Positions 46,943 through 54,352 of a stretch of 64,000 bases of DNA are shown one piece after another; the stretch's first letter is position 1; each line of letters starts with the position of its first letter. The stretch comes from Dillenia suffruticosa. Taxonomy: Eukaryota > Streptophyta > Magnoliopsida > Dilleniales > Dilleniaceae. The notes below the pieces were generated by a model. That model worked only from the letters and a program-made list of their open reading frames with translations. It made no database searches and was not told the origin of the DNA. A program made the translations under genes and the position numbers. Location: positions 1,257,501 through 1,321,500 of the forward strand of contig JAVTVX010000001.1 of NCBI GenBank assembly GCA_033439265.1, given 5' to 3'.

Positions 46943-47103
46943 ATTACTCTTTTCTTTTCTACTTTTTGCCCTTTCACTGTTGTTAATTATATATAAGCAT
47001 TTTGGCCCTACTCTTCCTCCTCATTTTCTTAGCATGCGCGACATATAGCGCATATTTCCTCTCATTGTGGTATTATATTATTGTATTCAAACTATTTTGA
47101 TGT

Positions 47104-47189
47104 CCAACCTTAGCTCAGTTGATAGAGCGGAAGACTATAGTGTGATTGCTGAAATTCTTAGGTAGCTGATTCGAATTAGGCAGATCAGA
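47104..47189 (+). pseudogene. Y30: tRNA-Tyr-like unit, decayed
   Basis: 86 bp, anticodon ATA. D loop gttgatag; acceptor strands ccaacct and agatcag. Confidence 0.8.
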
Positions 47190-47350
47190 ATTACTCGTTT
47201 CTTTTCTACTTTTTGCCCTTTCACTTTTATTAATTATATATGAGCATTTTAACCCCACTCTTCATCCTTCTTTTCTTAGCATGTGCGACCTATAGCGCTC
47301 ATTCCCTCTCATTGCAGCAATATATTTTTGTATTCAAATTATTTTTATGT

Positions 47351-47437
47351 CCGACCTCAACTCAGTTGGTAAAGCAGAAAACTGTAGTGTGATTTATTGA
47401 AATCTTTAGGTTGTTGGTTCGAATTTGGTAAATCGGA
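47351..47437 (+). pseudogene. Y31: tRNA-Tyr-like unit, 14-nt intron
   Basis: 87 bp, anticodon GTA. Acceptor strands ccgacct and aaatcgg; anticodon stem weakened (agaaaac). Confidence 0.8.
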
Positions 47438-47593
47438 ATTAGTCATTTTTTCCTACTTTTTGCCATTTCACTTTTGTAATATATGAGCATTTTGGCCCCA
47501 CTCTTCGTCCTTCTTTTCTTAGCATGCGCAACATATAATGCCCATTCCCTCTCATTGTAGTATTATATTATTGTATTCAAACTATTTTTGTGT

Positions 47594-47687
47594 CCGACCT
47601 TAGCTCAGTTGGTAGAGCAGAAAATTATAGTGTGATCGCTGAAATCCTTAGGTCCTTAGGTCACTGGTTCGAAACCGACAAGTCAGA
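47594..47687 (+). pseudogene. Y32: tRNA-Tyr-like unit with 8-bp tandem duplication
   Basis: 94 bp, anticodon ATA. The word ccttaggt is duplicated between the anticodon stem and variable loop, destroying the fold. Confidence 0.85.
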
Positions 47688-47767
47688 ATTATTCATTTGT
47701 TTTCTACTTATAATGCCCATTTCCTCTCATTGTAGAATTATATATTGTATTTAAACTATTTTTATGT

Positions 47768-47853
47768 CCAAGCTTAACTCAGTTGGTAGAACGGAGGACT
47801 ATAGTGTAATTGTTGAAATCCTTAGGTAACTGGTTCGAATTCGACAGACCGAA
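47768..47853 (+). pseudogene. Y33: tRNA-Tyr-like unit, decayed
   Basis: 86 bp, anticodon ATA. Acceptor strands ccaagct and agaccga. Confidence 0.8.
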
Positions 47854-48015
47854 ATTACTCGTTTTTTTGTACTTTTTGTACTTTCACTTTTGCTAATTAT
47901 ATATGCGAATTTTGGCCCTCAATCTTTGTCCTCTTTTTTTCTAAGCATGCGTGACATATAGTGTGCATTCCCTCTCATTGTAGTATTACATTATTATGTT
48001 CAAACTATTTTTTTA

Positions 48016-48101
48016 TCGACCTTAGCTCAGTTAGTAGAGCGGAGAACTGTAGCGTGATTGTTGAAATCCTTAGGTCGCTGGTTCGAATTTGACAGGTCGG
48101 A
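48016..48101 (+). pseudogene. Y34: tRNA-Tyr-like unit, decayed
   Basis: 86 bp, anticodon GTA. The acceptor pairs with one wobble, but A30-C40 and C50-A64 mismatches and a changed D loop (gttagtag) are present. Confidence 0.8.
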
Positions 48102-48263
48102 ATCACTCATTTCTTTTCTATTTTTTGTCATTTCACTTTTGTTAATTATATATGAACATTTTGACCACACTCTTCATCCTCCTCTTTCTTAGCATGTGCG
48201 ACTTATAGTGTTCATTCCCTCTCATTGTATTATTTTATTATTGTATTCAAACTAATTTTGTGT

Positions 48264-48349
48264 CCGACCTTAACTCAGTTAGAAGAGCGGAGGACTGTAA
48301 TGTGCTTGCTGAAATCCTTAGGTCGCTGGTTCAAATCTGGCAGGTCGGA
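48264..48349 (+). pseudogene. Y35: tRNA-Tyr-like unit, D arm broken
   Basis: 86 bp, anticodon GTA and a perfect acceptor stem. The D-loop GG pair is lost (gttagaag) and position 10 is A. Confidence 0.8.
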
Positions 48350-48511
48350 ATAGCTCATTTCTTTTCTACTTTTTGTCATTTCACTTTTATTAATTATATA
48401 TGAACATTTTGACCAGGCTCTTCATCCTCATTTTTCTTAGCATGCGCGACATATAGCGTCCATTCCCTCTCATTGTATTATTTTATTATTGTATTCAAAC
48501 TAATTTTGTGT

Positions 48512-48597
48512 CTGACCTTAACTCAGTTGGTGGAGCGGAGGACTATAGTGTGATTGCTAAAATCCTTAGATAATTGATTCGAATCCGGCAGATTGGA
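48512..48597 (+). pseudogene. Y36: tRNA-Tyr-like unit, ATA class
   Basis: 86 bp, anticodon ATA. Carries the tggtggagcgg D-arm variant typical of higher-order type C; 3' acceptor agattgg. Confidence 0.8.
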
Positions 48598-48730
48598 ATT
48601 ACTCATTAATTATATATGCACATTTTGGCCCCCACTCTTTGTCCTCCTCTTTTTTCTAAGCATGCATGACATTTATTGCCACTTCCCTCTCATTGTAGTT
48701 TACATTATTATGTTCAAACTATTTTTGTGT

Positions 48731-48815
48731 CCAACCTTAGCTTAGTTGGTAGAGCGGAGGATTGTTGTGTAATTGCTGAAATCCTTAGATCGTTGGTTCG
48801 AATCCACCAGGTAGA
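48731..48815 (+). pseudogene. Y37: tRNA-Tyr-like unit, anticodon GTT
   Basis: 85 bp. Asn-type GTT anticodon, as in Y7. 5' strand ccaacct; the 3' acceptor has lost a base. Confidence 0.8.
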
Positions 48816-48976
48816 ATCACTTGTTTCTTTTCTACTTTTTGCCCTTACACTTTTGTTAATTATATATAAACATTTTGGCCACGTTCTTCATCTTTTTTTT
48901 CTTAGCATGCGCGACATATAGCGTCCGTTCCCTCTATTTGTATTATTTTATTATTGTATTCAAACTAATTTTGTGT

Positions 48977-49063
48977 CCGATCTTAACTCAGTTGGTAGAG
49001 CGGAATACTGTAGTGTGATTTACTAAAATCCTTAGGTCGTTGGTTTGAATCCGCTAGATCGGA
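48977..49063 (+). pseudogene. Y38: tRNA-Tyr-like unit, 14-nt intron, covarying acceptor
   Basis: 87 bp, anticodon GTA. Acceptor strands ccgatct and agatcgg pair fully through T5-A68. The anticodon stem and T stem have mismatches. Confidence 0.8.
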
Positions 49064-49128
49064 ATTACTCGTTTCTTTCTTACTTTTTGTCATTTCACTT
49101 TTGCTAATTACATATGAGCATTTTGGCC

Positions 49129-49168
49129 TAAAATTCTTAGGTAACTGGTTCGAATCCAACAGATCAAA
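49129..49168 (+). pseudogene. Y39: 3' half of a tRNA-Tyr-like unit
   Basis: A deletion joins spacer (attttggcc) directly to the 3' half starting at the intron end. No anticodon remains. Confidence 0.75.
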
Positions 49169-49331
49169 ATTACTCGTTTCTTTTCTACTTTTTTGTACTT
49201 TCACTTTTAATAATTATATATGCAGATTTTGGCCCCACTCTTTGTCCTCTTTTTTCTAAGCATGCATGACATATAGTGCCCATTCCCTCTCATTGTAGTA
49301 TTAAAGTATTATGTTCAAACTATTTTTGTGT

Positions 49332-49417
49332 CCGACCTTAGCTCAGTTGGTAGAGCGGAGGACTGTAGTGTGATCGCTGAAATCCTTAGGTCGCTGGTTC
49401 GAATTCGGCAGGTTGGA
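49332..49417 (+). tRNA. Y40: tRNA-Tyr (GTA), foldable
   Basis: 86 bp, anticodon GTA, consensus A-box and D arm, 13-nt intron tgtgatcgctgaa. Two differences only affect pairing: T61 and T70 both become wobble partners of G. The B-box reads ggttcgaattc, weaker at its last base. Upstream ttcaaac retained. Confidence 0.65.
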
Positions 49418-49565
49418 ATTAGTCGTTTCTTTATACTTTTTGTCATTTCAATTTTGTTAATTATATGAACATTTTGACTGGGCTTTTTATCCTCCTTTTT
49501 CTTAACATGCGCGACATTCCCTCTCATTGTATTATTTTATTATTGTATTCAAACTAATTTTGTGT

Positions 49566-49651
49566 CCGACCTTAGCTCAGTTGGTGGAGTGGAGGACTAT
49601 AGTGTGATCACTGAAATCCTTAAATAACTTATGCAAATCCGACAAATCGGA
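49566..49651 (+). pseudogene. Y41: tRNA-Tyr-like unit, ATA class
   Basis: 86 bp, anticodon ATA, type C D arm (tggtggagtgg). B-box lost (atgcaaatcc). Confidence 0.8.
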
Positions 49652-49812
49652 ATTACTCCTTTTTTCTACTTTTTGCACTTTTAGTTTTATTAATTATATA
49701 TGCGCATTTTAGCCCTCACTCTTTGTCCTCTTTTTTCTAAGCATACGTGACATATAGTGCTCTTTCCTTCTCATTGTAGTATTACATTATTATGTTCAAA
49801 TTATTTTTGTAT

Positions 49813-49898
49813 TTGACCTTAGCTTAGTTGGTAGAGCGGAGGGCTGTAGCGTGATCGCTGAAATTCTTAAGTCGCTGGTTTGAATCCGGCATGTCGAA
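49813..49898 (+). pseudogene. Y42: tRNA-Tyr-like unit, decayed
   Basis: 86 bp, anticodon GTA. Acceptor strands ttgacct and atgtcga. Confidence 0.8.
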
Positions 49899-50060
49899 AT
49901 CACTCGTTTCTTTTCTATTTTTTACCCTTTCACTTTTGTTAATTATATATGATCATTTTGACCACACTCTTCATCCTCCTTTTTCTTAGCATGCGCAACT
50001 TATAGCGTTCATTCCCTCTCATTGTAGCATTAAATCATTATGTTTAATTTATTTTTGTGT

Positions 50061-50146
50061 TCGATATTAGCTCAATTGGCAGAGTGGAGGACTGTAGTGT
50101 GATCGCTGAAATCCTTAGGTCGCTGGTTCGAATCTGGCAGGTCGAA
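50061..50146 (+). pseudogene. Y43: tRNA-Tyr-like unit, acceptor decayed
   Basis: 86 bp, anticodon GTA and good B-box. Acceptor strands tcgatat and aggtcga. Confidence 0.8.
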
Positions 50147-50305
50147 ATTGCTTTTCTTTTCTATCTTTTGCCATTTCACTTTTGTTAATTATATATGAAC
50201 ATTTTGACTGGGCTCTTTGTCCTCCTTTTTCTTAATATGCGCGACGTATAGTGCACATTCCCTCTCATTGTGTTATTTTATTATTTTATTCAAACTAATT
50301 TGTGT

Positions 50306-50391
50306 CCGACCTTAGCTCAGTTGGTGGAGTGGAGGACTAAAGTGTGATTGCTGAAATCCTTAGATAACTGATTCGAATCCGACAGACTGGA
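50306..50391 (+). pseudogene. Y44: tRNA-Tyr-like unit, anticodon AAA
   Basis: 86 bp, type C. The anticodon triplet reads AAA (Phe-type box) where its relatives read ATA. 3' acceptor agactgg. Confidence 0.8.
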
Positions 50392-50551
50392 ATTACTCAT
50401 TTTTTCTACTTTTTACACTTTCACTTTTATTAATTATATATGCGCATTTTGGCCTCTACTCTTTGTCCTCTTTTCCTAAGCATGCATGACATATAGTGCC
50501 CATTCCCTCACATTGTAGTATTACATTATTATGTTCAAACTATTTTTGTGT

Positions 50552-50637
50552 CCAACCTTAGCTTAGTTGGTAGAGCGGAGGATTGTAGTGTGATTGTTGA
50601 AATCCTTAGGTCGTTGGTTCGAATCCAGCAAGTCAAA
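50552..50637 (+). pseudogene. Y45: tRNA-Tyr-like unit, decayed
   Basis: 86 bp, anticodon GTA with good A- and B-boxes. Acceptor strands ccaacct and aagtcaa. Confidence 0.8.
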
Positions 50638-50799
50638 ATCACTCGTTTCTTTTCTACTTTTTGCCCTGACACTTTTGTTAATTATATATAAACGTTTTGA
50701 CCATGCTCTTCATCCTCTTTTTTCTTAGCATGCGCGACATACAGCGTCCATTCATTCTCTTTGTATTATTTTATTATTGTATTCAAACTAATTTTGTGT

Positions 50800-50886
50800 C
50801 CGATCTTAGCTCAGTTGGTAGAGTAGAAGATTGTAATGTGATTTACTAAAATTCTTAGGTCGTTGGTTCGAATCCGGTAGATCGGA
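50800..50886 (+). pseudogene. Y46: tRNA-Tyr-like unit, nearly foldable, 14-nt intron
   Basis: 87 bp, anticodon GTA. The acceptor pairs fully via T5-A68, the T stem pairs with wobbles, and the anticodon stem has one A29-C41 mismatch. Borderline between a weak gene and a pseudogene. Confidence 0.65.
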
Positions 50887-51047
50887 ATTACTCATTTCTT
50901 TCCTACTTTTTGCCATTTCACTTTTGTTAATTACATATGAGTATTTTGGCCCCACTCTTCGTCCTCCTTTTCTTAGCATGTGCAACATAGAGTACCCATT
51001 CCCTTTCATTGTAGCATTATATTATTGTATTCAAACTATTTTTGTGT

Positions 51048-51133
51048 CCAACCTTAACTCAGTCGGTAGAGTGGAGGACTATAGTGTGATCGTTGAAATC
51101 CTTAGGTTGCTGGTTCGAATCTGACATGTCAGA
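51048..51133 (+). pseudogene. Y47: tRNA-Tyr-like unit, decayed
   Basis: 86 bp, anticodon ATA. Acceptor strands ccaacct and atgtcag. Confidence 0.8.
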
Positions 51134-51295
51134 ATTATTCGTTTCTTTTCTACTTTTTACCCTTTTACTTTTGTTAATTATATATGAACATTTTGGCCCT
51201 ACTCTTCATCTTCCTTTTTCTTAGCATGCGTGACATATAATGTCCATTCCCTCTCATTGTAGTATTGTATTATTGTATTCAAATTATTTTTGTGT

Positions 51296-51381
51296 CCAAC
51301 CTTAACTTAGTTGGTCGGGCGGAGGACTATAGTGCGATTGCTGATATTCTTAGGTAACTGGTTCGAATCCGATAGATCGAA
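51296..51381 (+). pseudogene. Y48: tRNA-Tyr-like unit, decayed
   Basis: 86 bp, anticodon ATA. D arm changed (ggtcgggc); acceptor strands ccaacct and agatcga. Confidence 0.8.
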
Positions 51382-51543
51382 ATTACTCGTTTCTTTTTTA
51401 CTTTTTGCACTTTCACTTTTATTAATTATATATACGCATTTTGACCTCTCTCTTTGTCCTCTTTTTTCTAAGCATGTGTGACATATAGTTTCTATTCCCT
51501 CTCATTGTAGTATTAAATTATTATGTTCAAACTATTTTTGTGT

Positions 51544-51629
51544 CCAACCTTAGCTCAGTTGGTAGAGCGGAAGACTGTAGTGTGATCGTTGAAATCCTTA
51601 GGTCGCTGGTTCGTATCCGACAGGTCGGA
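51544..51629 (+). pseudogene. Y49: tRNA-Tyr-like unit, B-box mutated
   Basis: 86 bp, anticodon GTA. A3-C70 acceptor mismatch and a B-box change (gttcgtatcc). Confidence 0.7.
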
Positions 51630-51791
51630 ATTACTTGTTTCTTTTTTATTTTTTTCCATGTCACTTTTGTTAATTATATATGAACATTTTGACCGGGCTC
51701 TTTATCCTCCTTTTTCTTAACATACGCGAGCTATAGTGTCCATTCCCTCTCATTGTATTATTTTATTATTGTATTCAAACTAATTTTGTGT

Positions 51792-51867
51792 CCGACCTTA
51801 ACTCAGTTGGTGGAGTGGAGAGATCACTGAAATCCTTAGATAACTTATTCGAATCCAACATACCGAA
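51792..51867 (+). pseudogene. Y50: tRNA-Tyr-like unit, anticodon arm deleted
   Basis: Type C unit. The anticodon and start of the intron are deleted between gtggag and agatcactgaaatcc. Confidence 0.8.
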
Positions 51868-52028
51868 TTACTCGTTTTTTTATACTTTTTGCACTTTCAC
51901 TTTTATTAATTATATATGCGCATTTTGGCCCCCATTCTTTGTCCTCTTTTTTCCAAGCATGCTAGACATATAGTGCTCATTCCCTCTCATTATAGTATTA
52001 CATTATTATGTTCAAACTATTTTTGTAT

Positions 52029-52113
52029 CCGACCTTAGCTCAGTTGGCAGAGCGGAGGACTGTAGTGTATTGTTGAAATCCTTAGGTTGTTGGTTCAAAT
52101 CCGGTAGGTCGGA
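52029..52113 (+). tRNA. Y51: tRNA-Tyr (GTA), foldable, 12-nt intron
   Basis: 85 bp, anticodon GTA, perfect acceptor stem, intron shortened by one base (tgtattgttgaa). The T stem pairs using wobbles and the B-box GGTTCAAATCC is acceptable. D loop has one C. Confidence 0.6.
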
Positions 52114-52277
52114 ATCACTCGTTTCTTTTCTATTTTTTTTTCCTTTTCACTTTTGTTAATTATATATGAACATTTTGACCACACTCTTCATCCTCCTTTT
52201 TCTTAGCATGCGCGATTTATAGCGCTCATTCCCTCTCATTGTACTATTAAATAATTATGTTCAAATTATTTTTGTGT

Positions 52278-52363
52278 CCGACCTTAGCTCAGTTGGTAGA
52301 GCGGAGGACTGTAGTGTAATCGCTGAAATCCTAAGGTCGCTGCTACGAATCCGGCAGGTCGGA
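52278..52363 (+). pseudogene. Y52: tRNA-Tyr-like unit, B-box destroyed
   Basis: 86 bp, anticodon GTA, perfect acceptor stem and A-box. The B-box reads gctacgaatcc and the anticodon stem has a T42-to-A change, so Pol III recruitment and folding are doubtful. Confidence 0.7.
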
Positions 52364-52452
52364 ATTACTTCCTTTTTCTTAACATGCGCGACATATAGCG
52401 CCCGTTCCCTCTCATTGTATTATTTTATTATTGTATTCAAACTAATTTGTGT

Positions 52453-52538
52453 CCGACCTTAGCTCAATTGGTGGAGTGGAGGACTATAGTGTGATTGTTG
52501 AAATCTTTAGATAACTTATTCGAATTCGGCAGATTGGA
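52453..52538 (+). pseudogene. Y53: tRNA-Tyr-like unit, ATA class
   Basis: 86 bp, type C D arm, anticodon ATA, 3' acceptor agattgg. Confidence 0.8.
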
Positions 52539-52700
52539 ATTACTTGTTTTTTTCTACTTTTTGTACTTTCACTTTTATTAATTATATGTGCGCATTTTGA
52601 CCCCCACTCTTTGTCCTCTTTTTTCTAAGCATGCATGATATATAGTGCTCATTCCCTCTCATTATAGTATTACATTATTATGTTCAAACCATTTTTGTAT

Positions 52701-52786
52701 CCGACCTTAGCTCAGTTTGTAGAGTGGAGGACTCTAGTGTGATCGCTGAAATCCTTAGATCGCTGGTTCGAATCCGACATGTCGAA
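52701..52786 (+). pseudogene. Y54: tRNA-Tyr-like unit, anticodon CTA (amber type)
   Basis: 86 bp. G34 to C gives CTA, complementary to the UAG stop codon. The D-loop GG is TG, the acceptor has mismatches at 1-72 and 6-67, and 50-64 is mismatched. Probably not functional. Confidence 0.8.
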
Positions 52787-52947
52787 ATTACTCGTTTCTT
52801 TTTTAATTTTTATCATTTCACTTTTATTAATTATATATGAACATTTTGACCACACTCTTCATCCTCCTTTTTCTTAGCATGCGTGACTTATAGCGCTCAT
52901 TCCCTCTCATTGTACTATTAAATTATATGTTTAAATTATTTTTGTGT

Positions 52948-53033
52948 CCGACCTTAGCTCAGTTGGTAGAGCGGAGGACTGTAGTGTGATCGCTGAAATC
53001 CTTAGGTCGCTGGTTCGAATCCGGCAGGTCGGA
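52948..53033 (+). tRNA. Y55: tRNA-Tyr (GTA), intact
   Basis: 86 bp. Every stem pairs: CCGACCT/AGGTCGG with discriminator A, GCTC/GAGC, anticodon stem with one G27-T43 wobble, and GCTGG/CCGGC. Anticodon GTA, 13-nt intron tgtgatcgctgaa after position 37, and consensus A- and B-boxes. It decodes UAU/UAC tyrosine codons if expressed. A T-run lies about 10 bases downstream. Its upstream CAA motif is mutated (tttaaatt instead of ttcaaact), which may reduce initiation. Confidence 0.92.
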
Positions 53034-53194
53034 ATTACTCGTTTCTTTTTTATTTTTTGTCATTTCACTTTTGTTAATTATATATGAACATTTTGACCGG
53101 GCTCTTTATCCTCCGTTTTCGTAACATGCGCGACACATAGCGCCCGTTCCCTCTCATTGTATTATTTTATTATTGTATTCAAATTAATTTGTGT

Positions 53195-53280
53195 CCGACC
53201 TTAGCTCAGTTGGTGGAGTGGAGGACTATAGTGTGATTGCTGAAATCTTTAGATAACTGATTCGAATTCGGCATATTGGA
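53195..53280 (+). pseudogene. Y56: tRNA-Tyr-like unit, ATA class
   Basis: 86 bp, type C D arm, anticodon ATA, 3' acceptor atattgg. Confidence 0.8.
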
Positions 53281-53442
53281 ATTACTCGTTTTTTTCTACT
53301 TTTTGTACTTTCACTTTTATTAATTATATGTGCGCATTTTGGCCCCCACTCTTTGTCCTCTTTTTTCTAAGCATGCATAATATATAGTGCTCATTCCCTC
53401 TCATTATAGTATTACATTATTATGTTCAAACCATTTTTGTAT

Positions 53443-53527
53443 CCGACCTTAGCTCAGTTTGTAGAGCGAAGGACTGTAGTGTGATCGCTGAAATCCTTAG
53501 GTCGCTGGTTCGAATCGACAGGTTGAA
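53443..53527 (+). pseudogene. Y57: tRNA-Tyr-like unit, 1-nt T-stem deletion
   Basis: 85 bp, anticodon GTA. D-loop GG reads TG as in Y54; one base lost after the B-box; 3' acceptor aggttga. Confidence 0.8.
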
Positions 53528-53687
53528 ATTACTCGTTTTTTTTTATTTTTTATCATTTCACTTTTGTTAATTATATATGAACATTTTGACCGGGCTCTTT
53601 ATCCTCCTTTTTCTTAACATGCGCGACATATAGCGCCCGTTCCCTCTCATTGTATTATTTTATTATTGTATTCAAACTAATTTGTGT

Positions 53688-53773
53688 CCGACCTTAGCTC
53701 AGTTGGTGGAGTGGAGGACTATAGTGTGATTGCTGAAATCTTTAGATAACTGATTCGAATCCGGCAGATTGGA
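53688..53773 (+). pseudogene. Y58: tRNA-Tyr-like unit, ATA class
   Basis: 86 bp, type C D arm, anticodon ATA, 3' acceptor agattgg. Confidence 0.8.
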
Positions 53774-53935
53774 ATTACTCGTTTTTTTCTACTTTTTGTA
53801 CTTTCACTTTTATTAATTATATGTGCGCATTTTGGCCCCCACTCTTTGTCCTATTTTTTCTAAGCATGCATGATATATAGTGCTCATTCCCTCTCATTAT
53901 AGTATTACATTATTATGTTCAAACCATTTTTGTAT

Positions 53936-54021
53936 CCGACCTTAGCTCAGTTGGTAGAGCGGAGGACTGTAGTGTGATCGTTGAAATCCTTAGGTCGTTG
54001 GTTCGAATCCGACAAGTCGGA
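53936..54021 (+). tRNA. Y59: tRNA-Tyr (GTA), nearly intact
   Basis: 86 bp, anticodon GTA, consensus A- and B-boxes, 13-nt intron. The T stem has T50-A64 in place of C50-G64 and still pairs. The only mismatch is C6-A67 in the acceptor. Upstream ttcaaac retained. Confidence 0.55.
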
Positions 54022-54183
54022 ATCACTTGTTTCTTTTCTAATTTTTGCCCTTTCATTTTTGTTAATTATATATGAACATTTTGACCACACTCTTCATTCT
54101 CTTTTTTCTTAGCATACGTGACTTATAGCGCTCATTCCCTCTCATTGTATAATTTTATTATTGTATTCAAACTAATTTTGTGT

Positions 54184-54269
54184 TTGACCTTAGCTCAGTT
54201 GGTAGAGCGGAAGACTATATTGTGATTGCTGAAATCTTTAGGTCGCTGGTTCGAATCCGACAACTTGGA
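54184..54269 (+). pseudogene. Y60: last tRNA-Tyr-like unit of the array
   Basis: 86 bp, anticodon ATA. Acceptor strands ttgacct and aacttgg. Its spacer breaks off about 45 bases on, after acatgcgca, and continues as an A-rich run. Confidence 0.8.
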
Positions 54270-54334
54270 ATTGTTCATTTTTTTTTTCTACTTTTTATTA
54301 ATTATACATGCGCAAAAAAGAAAAGAAAAAAAAA

Positions 54335-54352
54335 ATTATTCAACTAAATGAC
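54335..54352 (+). repeat. 18-bp direct repeat at the right edge of the tRNA-Tyr array
   Basis: Identical to 40229-40246. Immediately preceded by an A-rich run (about 54314-54334). Confidence 0.85.

Larger units (their letters stand above)
40247..54334 (+). repeat. Tandem array of ~247-bp monomers, each with an intron-containing tRNA-Tyr unit
   Basis: Sixty units can be followed, all on the plus strand. The consensus unit is 86 bp: CCGACCT acceptor strand, D arm TAGCTCAGTTGGTAGAGC, anticodon stem-loop GGAGGACTGTAG, a 13-nt intron (tgtgattgctgaa) after position 37, then ATCCTT, variable loop, B-box GGTTCGAATCC, and AGGTCGG-A. This is plant nuclear tRNA-Tyr(GUA), one of only two intron-bearing nuclear tRNA families in plants. 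The ~160-bp spacer keeps a TATA-like tattatattatt about 34 bp upstream, a ttcaaac (CAA motif) about 15-20 bp upstream, and TTTCTTTT...TTTTT after each unit, all Pol III-like. Spacing is irregular up to about 42.3 kb, then mostly 245-248 bp. From about 49.5 kb three monomer types recur as a ~740-bp higher-order repeat. Confidence 0.95.

Noticed and set aside
53936-54021. T50-A64 in Y59 as proof of selection for tRNA function
   Set aside because: Both changes are deamination-type, and other units (Y13, Y34) have A64 without T50, so chance explains it.
40500-54300. Roughly 60-100-residue open frames in the array containing FLLFALSLLLIIYEHFG and related hydrophobic repeats
   Set aside because: They are translations of the conserved spacer recurring every 247 bp. 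Stops and shifts are random, and both strands give similar frames.
40247-54334. CRISPR array (regular repeats with spacers)
   Set aside because: Eukaryotic context; the repeated unit is a tRNA gene plus a conserved spacer, and the spacers are homologous to each other rather than unique.
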